Shown one piece after another: positions 38,135 through 47,878 of a stretch of 64,000 bases of DNA (positions are counted from its first letter, which is position 1; every line of letters begins with the position of its first letter). Where the stretch lies: contig JAKZAN010000004.1 of assembly GCA_023053545.1 (NCBI GenBank), positions 10,540,001 to 10,604,000 of the forward strand. The letters are read 5' to 3'. The translations under genes were made by a program, and so were the position numbers. The notes below the pieces were generated by a model. That model was not told the origin of the DNA. It saw nothing but the letters and a program-made list of their open reading frames with translations, and made no database searches. The stretch comes from Lepidurus packardi (taxonomy: Eukaryota; Arthropoda; Branchiopoda; Notostraca; Triopsidae).

Positions 38135-41100
38135 ATGGCGGATGGACATGCGGCTAAGGCCGGTCTTGGTCATGTGGGTGTGCTAGATACGATGGGGACT
38201 GTTCCATTAATAGTGTTAACCGTGTTCATTGGGGCCATTATCTTAATAATTTATTATGTGTCGCAACTATTTCGTTCCAGCTCGTCCGACGAATCCAGTA
38301 AGCTTTAATTACGTCAAATTTGCCGTATTTAAATGTAACGCTGACTTAAACCAAACATGATTTGCGTAGGAAAACAAGAACAGGACGAAGACCCTATCTC
38401 AGAGCCTGCCATGAATGACGAGAATACACAAGGCAAACATACAAAAGCTAGCAAAGCACGTAAAGTGGTCAGTAAAGATGCCAAAGCTTCGTATTCTCAT
38501 CCGTGGCTTGCCAAAAATTTGAAAGGTCACACTGGACCAGCGCTGGATCTGGATTTCAGTCCCAATGGCAAATATCTGGCTTCTTGTAGCGAAGGTAAGT
38601 CTCTACTAAGTTACGCTCTAAACCTCTAGTCTTTCTGCTTAAGCAGAGAGTTATTTTTAGCCTATTAACCCCAAACGTAGCAAGCTCAAAAGTAAAAAAA
38701 AATCCAACAAAAGAACTGCACAACGCCTTTTTTTCGAAGTATATTCTAAGACCAATTTTCATGCTCTCCATGTGCAAAGGATTGTCAGGCTTACCACATG
38801 ATCCTGGTGGGAGTGAGCCTGAACCTGAAGCTGACGTGTCCGAGAAACTCGACAGCGACAGCAGCAGCCAACCTTCTGCTTCTTCCAGCAATTTGAGTCG
38901 TCGCCAACGCAAAAATCGAACCAAGAAAGAAGAACCAGCACTGCCCAGCGCTAACAAACGCAGCAAACCAATACTCACGCATCTCAGTCGTATGAACAAA
39001 CTCGCGAAAACCCCCATTTCGACCGCCCCACCACTCTGTTTGCGCCAAACACCTTTAAAACATTACGCCAAGTTGCCTCTAAGTGACGGCGAGTTTTACG
39101 AGTACCTGCAGCAGTATATACTCTGCAGCGAGCAGTTGTTGACGCTGGGATTCCCTGTAGATAGTTCCCTGTACCCCGGCAAAGTTGTCATTTTCATGCC
39201 CATCAGCAACGGCCACCATCATCATCTGTACAGTCACAACCAGTTTGATGTTAATGCCCAGGAATTTGTCCCTTCCTCCAAACGTGGCAACAACCTACAC
39301 GTCTCGCAATCCGAACCCGCATTATCCGGAAAGGACAATTTGCTTAATCTACTCCTACCTTCCTTGCACTCAGCCGAGTCGAGCGATAACGATTCAAAGT
39401 CTAAATCCAAGTTCGGCGAAGATTCAGAAGACTCAGACGCCACTGGACCCGCCCATTTTAACAATAGCTCCCAATCTCGGCTCTGTCCCGTCATCGTAAA
39501 GCACAAACGCCGACTTTTAGCCAATTTAGCCCAGAAAATTTCGCCAAACGTTAACTTGAGCGATCAGTCATTAGACGAATCTCTCGACTCTTTTGAGTTC
39601 ATCAAGTTAACCCACGAGGAAGCCAACACCAGTTTCGCTTTCCAAACCCATATGAATGTCCCCATGACACGACAAGTACAAGACAAGCACCCGAGTGAGG
39701 AGAAAAAGTGCGTTCGATGCGCCAAAGGGTTCTTTCTTACCCATGATGGCGAATATTTAACCCAAGAAAGCTGTGTGTACCATTGGGGCAAGTTGTGTCG
39801 CGTCGTCACGAACGCGACGGTCCGCTTTGAGTACACGTGTTGCCGCGAACGCCGCGAAACGAAAGGATGTACCAGCGCCAAATTACACGTCTGGTCCGGG
39901 CTAGAACCTGGTATGAACGGTCCCCTTGAGTCGTTCGCCCGCACCAAACCACGTCGAGCGCCGCAAAACGGAGTTTACGCGTTGGACTGCGAAATGTGCT
40001 ACACCGACCAGGGTTTAGTGCTCACCAAAGTGACGGTAGTAGGCGTGGACGGCCGGTTAGTGTACGAAACCTTAGTCGTACCGGATCGTGCCGTGATTGA
40101 CTACAACAGTCGGTTTTCAGGCTTAAATGAGCTGGATTTGGCGAGAGCAACCAAAACGCTCAAGGATGTACAAAACGACCTTATGGGCTTCATTAGTGCC
40201 GAAACCATTCTCATTGGCCATGCTTTGGAAAACGATCTAAGAGCTTTGCGAATGATCCACCAGTCGGTCATCGATACGGCGGTTTTATTCCCACATTATT
40301 ACGGATTACCTTATCGACGCTCACTCAAATCCTTGGTGGGCTCCTACTTAAAACGGGATATCCAACAAGGACCTGGACATGATAGTTTCGAGGATGCGCG
40401 CGCATCCATGGAGTTGGTTTTATGGAAAGTTCGCAAGGATTTGCGGCATCGTTCCGAGTCGTCGTCTTAGGAAAAGTGAATAGGAAGTTATGACTGCGCA
40501 CTTTGAATGCGTGGGAGAAATTTCTTAAAGGAATTTAAAAGTATTTTTTCCGGTTTTTCTATTTTATTATTATTGTTTTTAACAAAGAATATGAGTTGTC
40601 GTCTTGCGACGCTAGGGTGCGGTTGTGTCGTGTTCCGGCGCCGTGGGAATGGTTTAAGTTTGTTGTGTAATGGGTGAAAGGAATGGAAGTTGCTTTCTAT
40701 GGAAGCTAAGTATTGAAATAGGCTGCTAATTAAGTTGATTAGGTATTCCCTCCATTGTTGCTTTTGTGAATGCCGCTCGAGAGTACTATTTTCCTGTATG
40801 TTTTTTAAAAGCTACTTAAGAAAGCCATTTGAACAAAGTGAATGTCTGTCATGTTTTGAGAATGCCTTGCTCAAGTTTTGGGAATACTTTTTTAACCCAG
40901 TTTGTGTCAGAAATGCGAAGGAGATGCAGTAATGATTGTCAAGTTGATGAAGTTGATGAATTTCTCAGGATGTGTGCGTGGAAATAGAGGCGATGCAATT
41001 TTGTCCGATGCAATTTGTGTGTGATTTTTTTAATGAAAGTATGAAGAGGGTAGAGAAAGTACCGGACCTCGGTAGAATATAGGATAGTTCTTTTTTTAAC

Positions 41101-43231
41101 TTTTGAAAATTCTGGTTGCGGTTTAATACGTTACTAATGCGTGGTCCGGGTCTCTTTTGCAGATCGCACGCTAATGATATGGACGCTCAAGTTGAGCCAA
41201 GAGGCGAAAGAGTTGAAAAGTGTACGCGGACATGTCAGTTATGATTTTGCGTCCAAGTTGCAATGGAGTCCCGATGGCAGAGCTTTGGTCGTCCAGAAAG
41301 CTACTGCGAACCAGATTGAAGTGTATAAAGTGGCTAAGAAACCTGACGGAGGCTTCACTTTCCAAGAAGCAGTAACTTTCCCGAAGGTAGGTTTTTTTCT
41401 TTTTTTTTTTTAAATCAAAGTAAACAGTAGTAATCACAACCAGTTTGATGTTAATCTCCGCGTAAACGTATTTAATCAAACTAAATAATAAAAGTAAAAT
41501 AAAAGTAAATAAAATTAGATTAATATAAAGTGGATTGAAAAGCATGGGTCTTAATTCTTGTAGAAGCATGAAACTGATGTCGTAGCCATGGGCGTGTCTT
41601 CGACTGGCAAATTTGTGATGTCTTGTTCCGACCAAAATGAGCTTGTTGTGTGGGATTTGAAGGGTAATATCTTAGCTACTCAACATAACAACCAAGGCAC
41701 AACATTTTGTGCTAAGATTTCACCCTGTGGTAAACTTGTGGCGACTTCAGGTACGAAATAGCTTGCAAAATAGATCCCAAATTTGGTTCCGATTAGGGTA
41801 TTTATAGTGGATTGAATGGGTTCAATAGGTTTCACACCTGATGTCAAGTTGTGGGAGGTGGCTTTTAGCAAATCGGGCGATTTTGAGAAAGTATCCCGTG
41901 CCTTTGAACTTACGTCGCATTCCTCAGGCGTATTTTCATTCGATTTTAGCCCGGATTCCAGTAAAATGGTCACCGTGTCCAAAGATGGCACGTGGAAAGT
42001 CTTCGATACCAACAGTAAGTTTTCTGTCTACATATTGCAACAAAAATGTAGAATTGCAAACGTGGAACTTCGAGAGTTCACTGCAGTAGTTACCAAATTT
42101 CATGGTATATTAAGTCTATTAGGTAAGTCTAACAGTTGAAAAGCAAAATATCACTGCTGATAAGTTCACTGTTGAAGTTGGAAAGTTCTAAATTTAGCTG
42201 TTATAAAAGTATGAGATTTTGTAGTTAAAAGTTTCGAAGCTTCGTTGCTGAACTGCGAAACTTCCCTACGAAACTGCCACGAAACTTCACTGTTGGAACT
42301 ACGAACGTTCACTGCAAAATTTCGTAGGTGGAACTACAAGAATTCTTTGCTGTAGTTGTGAAGTTTCATTGTTAAAAATTAGGAAATGTAATAGTTGAAA
42401 AGCGAAGTATTACCGTTAGAACGTTCACTATTGGAAAGTTCATAGTTGAAGTTATAAAGTTCTAAATTTAGCTGTTAAAAGTATGAGATTTCCTAGTTAA
42501 AGTTTCGAAGATTCATTGTTAAACTGCGAACCTTCGTTTTCGATATAATGCAGTTTCTTTGCTGTAAATACGAGGTTTCGTTGTTTAGAAGCACGAAAAT
42601 CTGAATATGAAATTAACGGAATTTCTTTGTAAATATGCTAAATCTTCTTTGAAAATTTGGCGAGATTTGCTCTAAAAGTTGGGGTACTTGTGTGGGCAAT
42701 AAAGAGAAGGTTTTTTATTATGTTTTTATGAAGGTATTTGTGTTTCCCGTTCTAAATTTTGCTTTCGCTCTAGTTGATTATCGGAAAGGACAGATGCCTT
42801 ACTTGCTGAAGACAGGTCATTGGCCTTTTAATGGGCACAAAGCATCAATTGCCTTTTCACCTGACACACGTATGATTGCCATCGCTTCTTGCCATACACT
42901 CTACTTGTACTCTGCCGAAACTTGCAAACTAGAAGCGCAAATTGACGAAGCTCATTCAGGTAATTTCTCTTTTCCCCTATCTTGATACAATTCACTACAA
43001 TTCAACATTGTAGAGGAGATCACGTGTGTCAAATTCGACCCCACTTCCAACTTTGTGCTCACGACGGGCGATAAGCAAATCCACGTGTATCATAACGTGC
43101 CTGGCCATAAACTGCATCTAACCGAGTTCCAAGACAAGCTTAAGAAAGCCGGCTCGGGAGCACTCAAAGAACGTTTGCAACAACAATTGAAAGAAACAGA
43201 AGAACTTTTGGTGAAACTGGAGACAAACTAA
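38135..43231 (+). CDS. TBL2: Transducin beta-like 2, ER WD40 protein
   Basis: ER-anchored WD40-repeat protein linked in vertebrates to PERK signalling. Exons 38135-38297, 38370-38594, 41163-41386, 41564-41750, 41829-42014, 42774-42959, 43014-43231; 462 residues (human ~447). The N-terminus has one transmembrane helix (VPLIVLTVFIGAIILIIYYV), then a Lys-rich linker and a seven-bladed propeller: LKGHTGPALDLDFSPNGKYL, DRTLMIWTL, FVMSCSDQNELVVWDLKG, SGGFTPDVKLWEV, MVTVSKDGTWKVFDT, YLLKTG and a C-terminal helix (ERLQQQLKETEELLVKLE). The GFTPDVK and SKDGTWK blocks are diagnostic. Intron 2 (2.57 kb) houses a complete exonuclease gene on the same strand. The gene ends 56 nt from the convergent pseudouridine synthase. 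Confidence 0.94.
38761..40470 (+). CDS. REXO1/GOR-type DEDDh 3'-5' RNA exonuclease, intronless
   Basis: Single uninterrupted frame of 569 codons from ATG 38761, lying wholly inside TBL2 intron 2 on the same strand. The N-terminal third is acidic and Ser-rich with a basic patch (SRRQRKNRTKKEE). A Cys/His region (KKCVRCAKGFFLT, CVYHWGKLC, YTCCRERRETKGC) precedes the exonuclease domain. The DEDDh residues are all present: ALDCEMCYT (D409, E411), GHALENDLRAL (D492), and GHDSFEDARAS (H540, D545). The IDTAVLFPHYYGLPYRRSLK motif is typical of REXO1/REX3/REX4. The family trims the 3' ends of structured RNAs. It is shorter than full-length REXO1 and resembles REXO1L/GOR. Lack of introns, in a neighbourhood where most genes have them, suggests a retrocopy, but the frame is intact and probably expressed. 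Confidence 0.92.
   Translation: MLSMCKGLSGLPHDPGGSEPEPEADVSEKLDSDSSSQPSASSSNLSRRQRKNRTKKEEPALPSANKRSKPILTHLSRMNKLAKTPISTAPPLCLRQTPLKHYAKLPLSDGEFYEYLQQYILCSEQLLTLGFPVDSSLYPGKVVIFMPISNGHHHHLYSHNQFDVNAQEFVPSSKRGNNLHVSQSEPALSGKDNLLNLLLPSLHSAESSDNDSKSKSKFGEDSEDSDATGPAHFNNSSQSRLCPVIVKHKRRLLANLAQKISPNVNLSDQSLDESLDSFEFIKLTHEEANTSFAFQTHMNVPMTRQVQDKHPSEEKKCVRCAKGFFLTHDGEYLTQESCVYHWGKLCRVVTNATVRFEYTCCRERRETKGCTSAKLHVWSGLEPGMNGPLESFARTKPRRAPQNGVYALDCEMCYTDQGLVLTKVTVVGVDGRLVYETLVVPDRAVIDYNSRFSGLNELDLARATKTLKDVQNDLMGFISAETILIGHALENDLRALRMIHQSVIDTAVLFPHYYGLPYRRSLKSLVGSYLKRDIQQGPGHDSFEDARASMELVLWKVRKDLRHRSESSS
42160..42600. repeat. Imperfect tandem duplication in TBL2 intron 5
   Basis: The string GTTCTAAATTTAGCTGTTA occurs at 42185 and 42459 (offset 274), followed in each copy by AAAAGTATGAGATTT and TAGTTAAA. 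The rest of the intron is built from short GAA/TTC-rich motifs such as CGAAACTTC. Confidence 0.7.
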
Positions 43232-43287
43232 GTGCAAGTAAGGACAACTAATTACAGACGGTGCTATGTATTGGAAAGTTCTAAAGT

Positions 43288-45036
43288 TTATGTTAGTTTG
43301 TAGGACAACTTGAGGCGTTTCATAGTCCATATGAAAAAATCTGGCACTGGGGCACTGATCTTGACGCTTTCCTCGGAATCCTTCCAGGGAGGCAGCACGA
43401 CATAACCGGCGTGCAAATGCATGGGGATGTTTCGAACTTTGCTTTGCTTGAAATGCAACCTTTGGAGCACATCTTCCGGTAATTTCTGGGGAAAAATAGA
43501 AGCGTTTGTCAAAAAATTTACGAATATGAGCAGTTTTCGCTTACCTGAGGCGCAAAACGATCTTTATGGGAATACTTATGGTCTCCCAGGACTGGACAAC
43601 TCAATCCTAAGCTCAAATGAGCTCGAAGTTGGTGTTTGACTCCAGTTTCAGGTCTCAGTTCCACTAACGATATCGAGTTGGTGTTTCTAAGGATCTGGGA
43701 AGTACGAAAGGAAAGCGTAAAATTCGATTTGTAGCAAAAATTCGGAACATACTTGGTAGTTTGTGATCGCTTTGTGAGTATGAGTTCTTGTGATAGGTCT
43801 GTTGGGGATAATCGGTCGCAAATTCATTCGCTGTCTTCCGTCAATGGTCGATTCGGCCATGGGAATGTCCACAGTACCTTGTGGAGGTTGAGGAACGCCT
43901 TTGATGAGCGCCCAATAGACTTTGGTAACTTCACGATTGTAAAACATGTTTTGCAATATGCCCGCCATCTTGGCAGTGGTAGCCAAGAGCAAAACGCCAG
44001 TCGTGTCCCTATCTAAGCGATGAATTGGCCGCAGAATTTCGCCCGGTGGCAGCTTTAGAGCTTCAGCCAATGCCGGGAGGAACTTAATGAGCGAGGGGTT
44101 GTGTTTCTTGGATTCTGGGGACAAATCAGAGTCCATTGTGGACATTCCGAACGGTTTGTCGATTGCGATAATATCGCCTTCGCGATAAACGACCCGTTTT
44201 TTAAGCATCGAGACTATCAGATCGTCGTACATGCTGGCGTAATTTGGCAGAAATTTTTGGTAGATTTTCCATGCTTCAGTGTCGCCATCTGCTTCTGTTT
44301 TGGGTGACTGGGACTCTTTGCGGAGGTTTTCTAAGTAGTCGAGCGCAGTTTTCTTGCGAGGAGGTTCCGCTTCCTTGACTTTGCTCTCGGATTTGGATTG
44401 TTCAGTCTCGGATAGTTCAATCGGAAGAGTCGATTCGGGTTTTCCACTGTGCGGGAATAAGTACTCCTGATCGATGGGGTTTAGATCGTCGACTAGCTTC
44501 TCCGGGGTGAAATAAGATTTGGCTTTTTTAGAAGAACTTGCAGGAGAATCTGAAGCTGATGGGTCGAAGTAAGATTTGTCGAAGAAATTCAGGCTTTCGT
44601 CCTCTAACTCTGACTGTGAGACATTATGAGCTTTAGGTTTAGGCTGATTTTGGAGTGTGGGCTTGACAAGAGGCGAAAAGTACTGCTCGTCCATGTAATT
44701 CGGATGCTCTTCGTTTTGCTCACTGGAAACAGCGGGAGTTTCAGAGCTTTCCTCAACTGGGATGTTCTCCCCGTCGAGTCGAATACTACCGAATTTGGTA
44801 ATATGTACTTTTTCGGTCGTGTTAGGGAATTCTTCTAGCTCCTTCTTCGTCGGGTTAACCAGTTCATGGTACTTTTTCAAAGGTTCACACTTCTCGGCGC
44901 TGACGAGGAATTCTGTGCTGCCTTCTTCGTCCCAAAACTTGTCATTCACAGAGCACTGGCTCGATTCTTGATGTTTGTATCTTGAAATAAGCTTGTAACT
45001 GTTAAAAAACCTGGAAAGTACACGTCTTTGGGACAT
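43288..45036 (-). CDS. RPUSD4: Mitochondrial RNA pseudouridine synthase, RPUSD4-like
   Basis: RluA-family enzyme; RPUSD4 modifies mitochondrial 16S rRNA and tRNA. Minus-strand exons 45036-43753, 43694-43545, 43485-43288; 543 residues, against ~380 in vertebrates. A basic N-terminus (MSQRRVLSRFFNSYK) fits mitochondrial import. Residues ~100-260 are a poorly conserved extension with three evenly spaced short motifs (see findings). The catalytic domain starts near VVYREGDIIAIDKPFG; the motif PIHRLDRDTTGVLLLA contains the catalytic aspartate (D342). Then come KVYWALIKGVP, VELRPETGVKHQLRAHL, and CPVLGDHKYS in exon 2, and LHAGYVVLP in exon 3. Start at ATG 45036; the frame is open upstream without another ATG. 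Tail-to-tail with TBL2. Confidence 0.92.
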
Positions 45037-45380
45037 TTTCTTGCGTAAAACACAAGATTGCACGCTTCCATGTGACGTTTGTTTACCTAAAAGGAATTGA
45101 TCCCAAGATTGTACGTATCGATGTCAAAGTATCGATATTCGGTTAATTCGATAGGTAGATTATATATGACAATTTGGCCTGTCGTGTAAAGTGACGGCTC
45201 CGTCAGTCTCCTGAAGGGAGTTGAGGCAAATTTGAACGCAAACCGTATCAAGGTAAGACCGAATAGCACTTCACACCCCTGACGATGGCGCCAGATAAAC
45301 ACAAAACGAGCTATTCACTTGACGTTGGCACACACAAAGAATGTAAATATAAACACATGCTTTGACCTTTTTTCTTAAAA
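45037..45380. promoter_or_regulatory. Divergent promoter region with TATCGATA motif
   Basis: The 344-nt gap between two divergent start codons. It contains TATCGATA at 45130-45137, identical to the DRE core bound by DREF in arthropods and common at housekeeping promoters, plus a second near-copy (GTATCGATG, around 45116-45124). The right part (from 45281) is the left arm of an inverted repeat. Confidence 0.45.
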
Positions 45381-45400
45381 ATGAATTCAGTTGTAGAAGC
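45281..45400. repeat. Left arm of inverted repeat around the orphan gene
   Basis: Reverse complement matches 47333-47451 with about four substitutions and a one-base indel over ~119 nt. It includes GGCGCCAGATAAACACAAAA, CACTTGACGTTGGCA, GTAAATATAAACACATGC and the start codon region ATGAATTCAGTTGTAGAAGC. Confidence 0.9.
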
Positions 45401-47308
45401 TGAATTTTGTAAACAGCTAAAAGCGGAAACTGAGGCCAGTGTTCATAAAGTGCAGGAGGACAAAAAACGAGCGCAGAGACAAACTAAGAGTGCGAAACAA
45501 CGGGAACGGAGGCAAAAAGTAAGGGAAGGTTTATTGCCGTACCGGTCGCCTGGAAGTAAACTAAAAGCTGTTCGGCCTAGTTCTGAAAACCCGCAAAATC
45601 AACGCACTCAGCGAGTACAGAAGAAGTCACAGGTATAAAATAGAGCTGGGCTTTAAGATCACAAGAGCTGTGAAGTTATGATAAATGATTTTCAATTTTC
45701 TAGACTTCCGGTAAAGATTCAGCAAGCACGTCTGCTGTCTCTGATAATGAAGAACCTACTAATATGAGAGATAACTTACGCGAACGCTTAGCGCAAGATT
45801 ATAAAAATATCTTGCTACAATATGAAGAGAACTTGACGACTAGTGAAAACGAACATGAAGAAAACAACGATGAAAGTAGACTTCCGAAGAGGATAAGAAC
45901 GATACGAGATTGCACAAACCCCAAGGTATAACACTTGTATTTCGTTTGCTGCTGTAACTTGTAACAACTCTTAGAGTTCGCAAAGCCGGCAATCCCTTTT
46001 AAAAGATAAGCCCAAAAAAAACTGGCACCATACTACGAAGACCCGTAGGGTAAATTCCTGTTTGGCAAAGGTACGGTATTTAGCAAGTTTTACGTTAAAT
46101 ATGAAACCTGTGTTTTTCAGAATTTAAGATTTTTTTTTTCTTTGCAGGCTAAACAATTACATGATCAGCATGATGCGTGCGTTATAACCATGATCGTTTT
46201 TCCCAATAATTCGCAAGTGACAAGCCACGCGTACGGGTTCAATCCTATTGTGGAGGAGTGGCTGCAATCTCCGAACGGGCAATTTTTTAAGAAATCCTTC
46301 TTATCACATTGTCAATTAGAAATCGGTAATTGCTTTCGCAAATATAGACCTCATTATTTAATAGTTTAAATAGAGAAAAAACGCCTTTTGACTCTGTGTG
46401 ACAACGAGTGTCAGTCAACGTGCCTTGTGGCATCCACTGCCCAAGGCGTCGTTGCAAATGAGGATTCGAACCCCACAGACTCTCTTGAAGAAACTGCTCA
46501 AGACAACAGTACCGCTCGTGAAGCTGCGGGTGCTTCTGGGCAGATTAAAAGAATGACTGACCCCACAGATGGCAGCAACGGAATTGGAGCTGGCGCCACA
46601 GAAATGCGCGTAAATCGTAAGTAGAAACAAATCTGGGGAACAGTAACCTGCAGTCTAATTTTCGGGAAAAAAACGGAGTAGATACAGTAATGGGTATTGG
46701 TAGATACAGTAGATAGATAGAAAAGTAGATAGATAGAAAAAAGATGGATAGAAAACTAGATAGATAGAAAAAAGATTGATAGAAAACTAGTAGATACAGT
46801 AATGGGTAATGGTAAATAATTTTGTGAGATGCAGTTGTTGATTGTTTCATGAGACAGATCATTTTCATAAGTATCTTCTTAACGATGCAGTTAATTTGTT
46901 TACCTTTACTCGTTCGTATATCAATAACGAAGTGTTTTCTTCCAAATAACTTACACTCCGTTTATGTGTTGGTTGACATTTAATACTTAATTTTTGTGTA
47001 CTTTATGAATTAGAAAATGACCGCGCGGTTGTTTCTGGATCCAGAGGAAGTCAAGAAGTTCGACCAAAGAAATTGGACATAAAATTGACGTATAAAGGTA
47101 AAACTTTTTTATTATTTTCAGATGTGTAGCATTAATATTTTACACTTTACTTTTAGGACCAGTTGGAAAGCGTATGTCAACAGAAGAAGTTAAACTAATG
47201 GTGAAGCATTTGGCAAACGTCGGAGATACCATTATTATTGGAGATTTTTCGGTCTCCAAAATCGAAGTTTGCCATTACGAAGTAAAGTCACTTCGAAGAA
47301 AAAGGTGA
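45381..47308 (+). CDS. Orphan basic protein, unknown function
   Basis: Seven exons: 45381-45632, 45704-45925, 45975-46070, 46148-46325, 46374-46616, 47014-47097, 47157-47308; 408 residues. All junctions are GT-AG with matching phase, including a 48-nt intron (46326-46373), so I trust that it is a gene. I do not recognise it. Residues 1-84 form a Lys/Arg/Glu/Gln-rich helix (DKKRAQRQTKSAKQRERRQK), then an acidic helix-forming segment (ENEHEENNDES). Exon 4 is the most globular part: VITMIVFPNNSQVTSHAYGF, VEEWLQSPNGQFFKKSFLSH. Exon 5 has CDNECQSTC. The C-terminus ends in RRKR. The basic coil suggests nucleic-acid or chromatin binding, which is inference only. It is flanked by a 120-bp inverted repeat that includes its own first codons. 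Confidence 0.75.
46677..46810. repeat. GATA-type microsatellite in intron 5 of the orphan gene
   Basis: Multiple TAGATAGATAGAAAA units with G/A variants, bordered on both sides by GTAGATACAGTAATGGGTA (46678 and 46791). Confidence 0.85.
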
Positions 47309-47332
47309 CATTGTGGGATAGACTACTTGTGG

Positions 47333-47451
47333 GCTTCTACAACTGAATTCATTTTAAGAAAAAAAGTCAAAGCATGTGTTTATATTTACGTTCTTTGTTT
47401 GTGCCAACGTAAAGTGAATAGCTCGTTTTGTGTTTATCTGGCGCCACCGTC
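47333..47451. repeat. Right arm of inverted repeat around the orphan gene
   Basis: Starts 25 nt after the stop codon. Carries, in inverted orientation, the promoter-proximal sequence and the first ~7 codons of the same gene (GCTTCTACAACTGAATTCAT reads as the complement of its start). About 95% identical to 45281-45400. Confidence 0.9.
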
Positions 47452-47588
47452 TTATATAGTCAGGCTGTATATGAACTCCGAGACTTCAAAATATCGATGT
47501 TCTGTTATGTATCGCCATATAAACAATATACCGAAACGAACCAAATAATCGACTTATGCAAGTATATATTAATACTTTTTCGTCTACC

Positions 47589-47596
47589 TATCGATA
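47589..47596. promoter_or_regulatory. DRE-like TATCGATA motif
   Basis: Exact TATCGATA upstream of the phospholipase B-like gene, with another ATATCGATG about 100 nt to its left. Functional use is inferred from the known arthropod core-promoter element. Confidence 0.35.
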
Positions 47597-47764
47597 ATGT
47601 TAACTATCAATATGAGTGCCCAGTAATGTCAATACGAATAATTCGATACAAATATTTCGAAAGTTAGTGCAACGCTTTGACTGCATGTGGAGTGACTTGG
47701 TTATCTGTAGACAAAGTGCAGAGTTCATTGCCAAGGTCAACTGTATATCTGCGGGGAGTGTTGT

Positions 47765-47773
47765 TATAAAAAA
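47765..47773 (+). promoter_or_regulatory. Possible TATA box of the PLBD gene
   Basis: TATAAAAAA 114 nt before the start codon, a spacing that would leave an ~80-nt 5' leader. No transcription start data support it. Confidence 0.35.
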
Positions 47774-47878
47774 CCCTTTGATCTGACGCAGATTACATCT
47801 AATCTAAGCTAAAGGTACAGTACATTTGATCTAAATTATAATCAAACAACAACTACAACTAGTGTTCAAGCTTAGGCT

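Noticed and set aside
38595-40470. Fusion of TBL2 exon 2 with the exonuclease ORF
   Set aside because: The nearest upstream acceptor (before ACCAATTTTC) would put the exonuclease out of frame with TBL2 exon 2.
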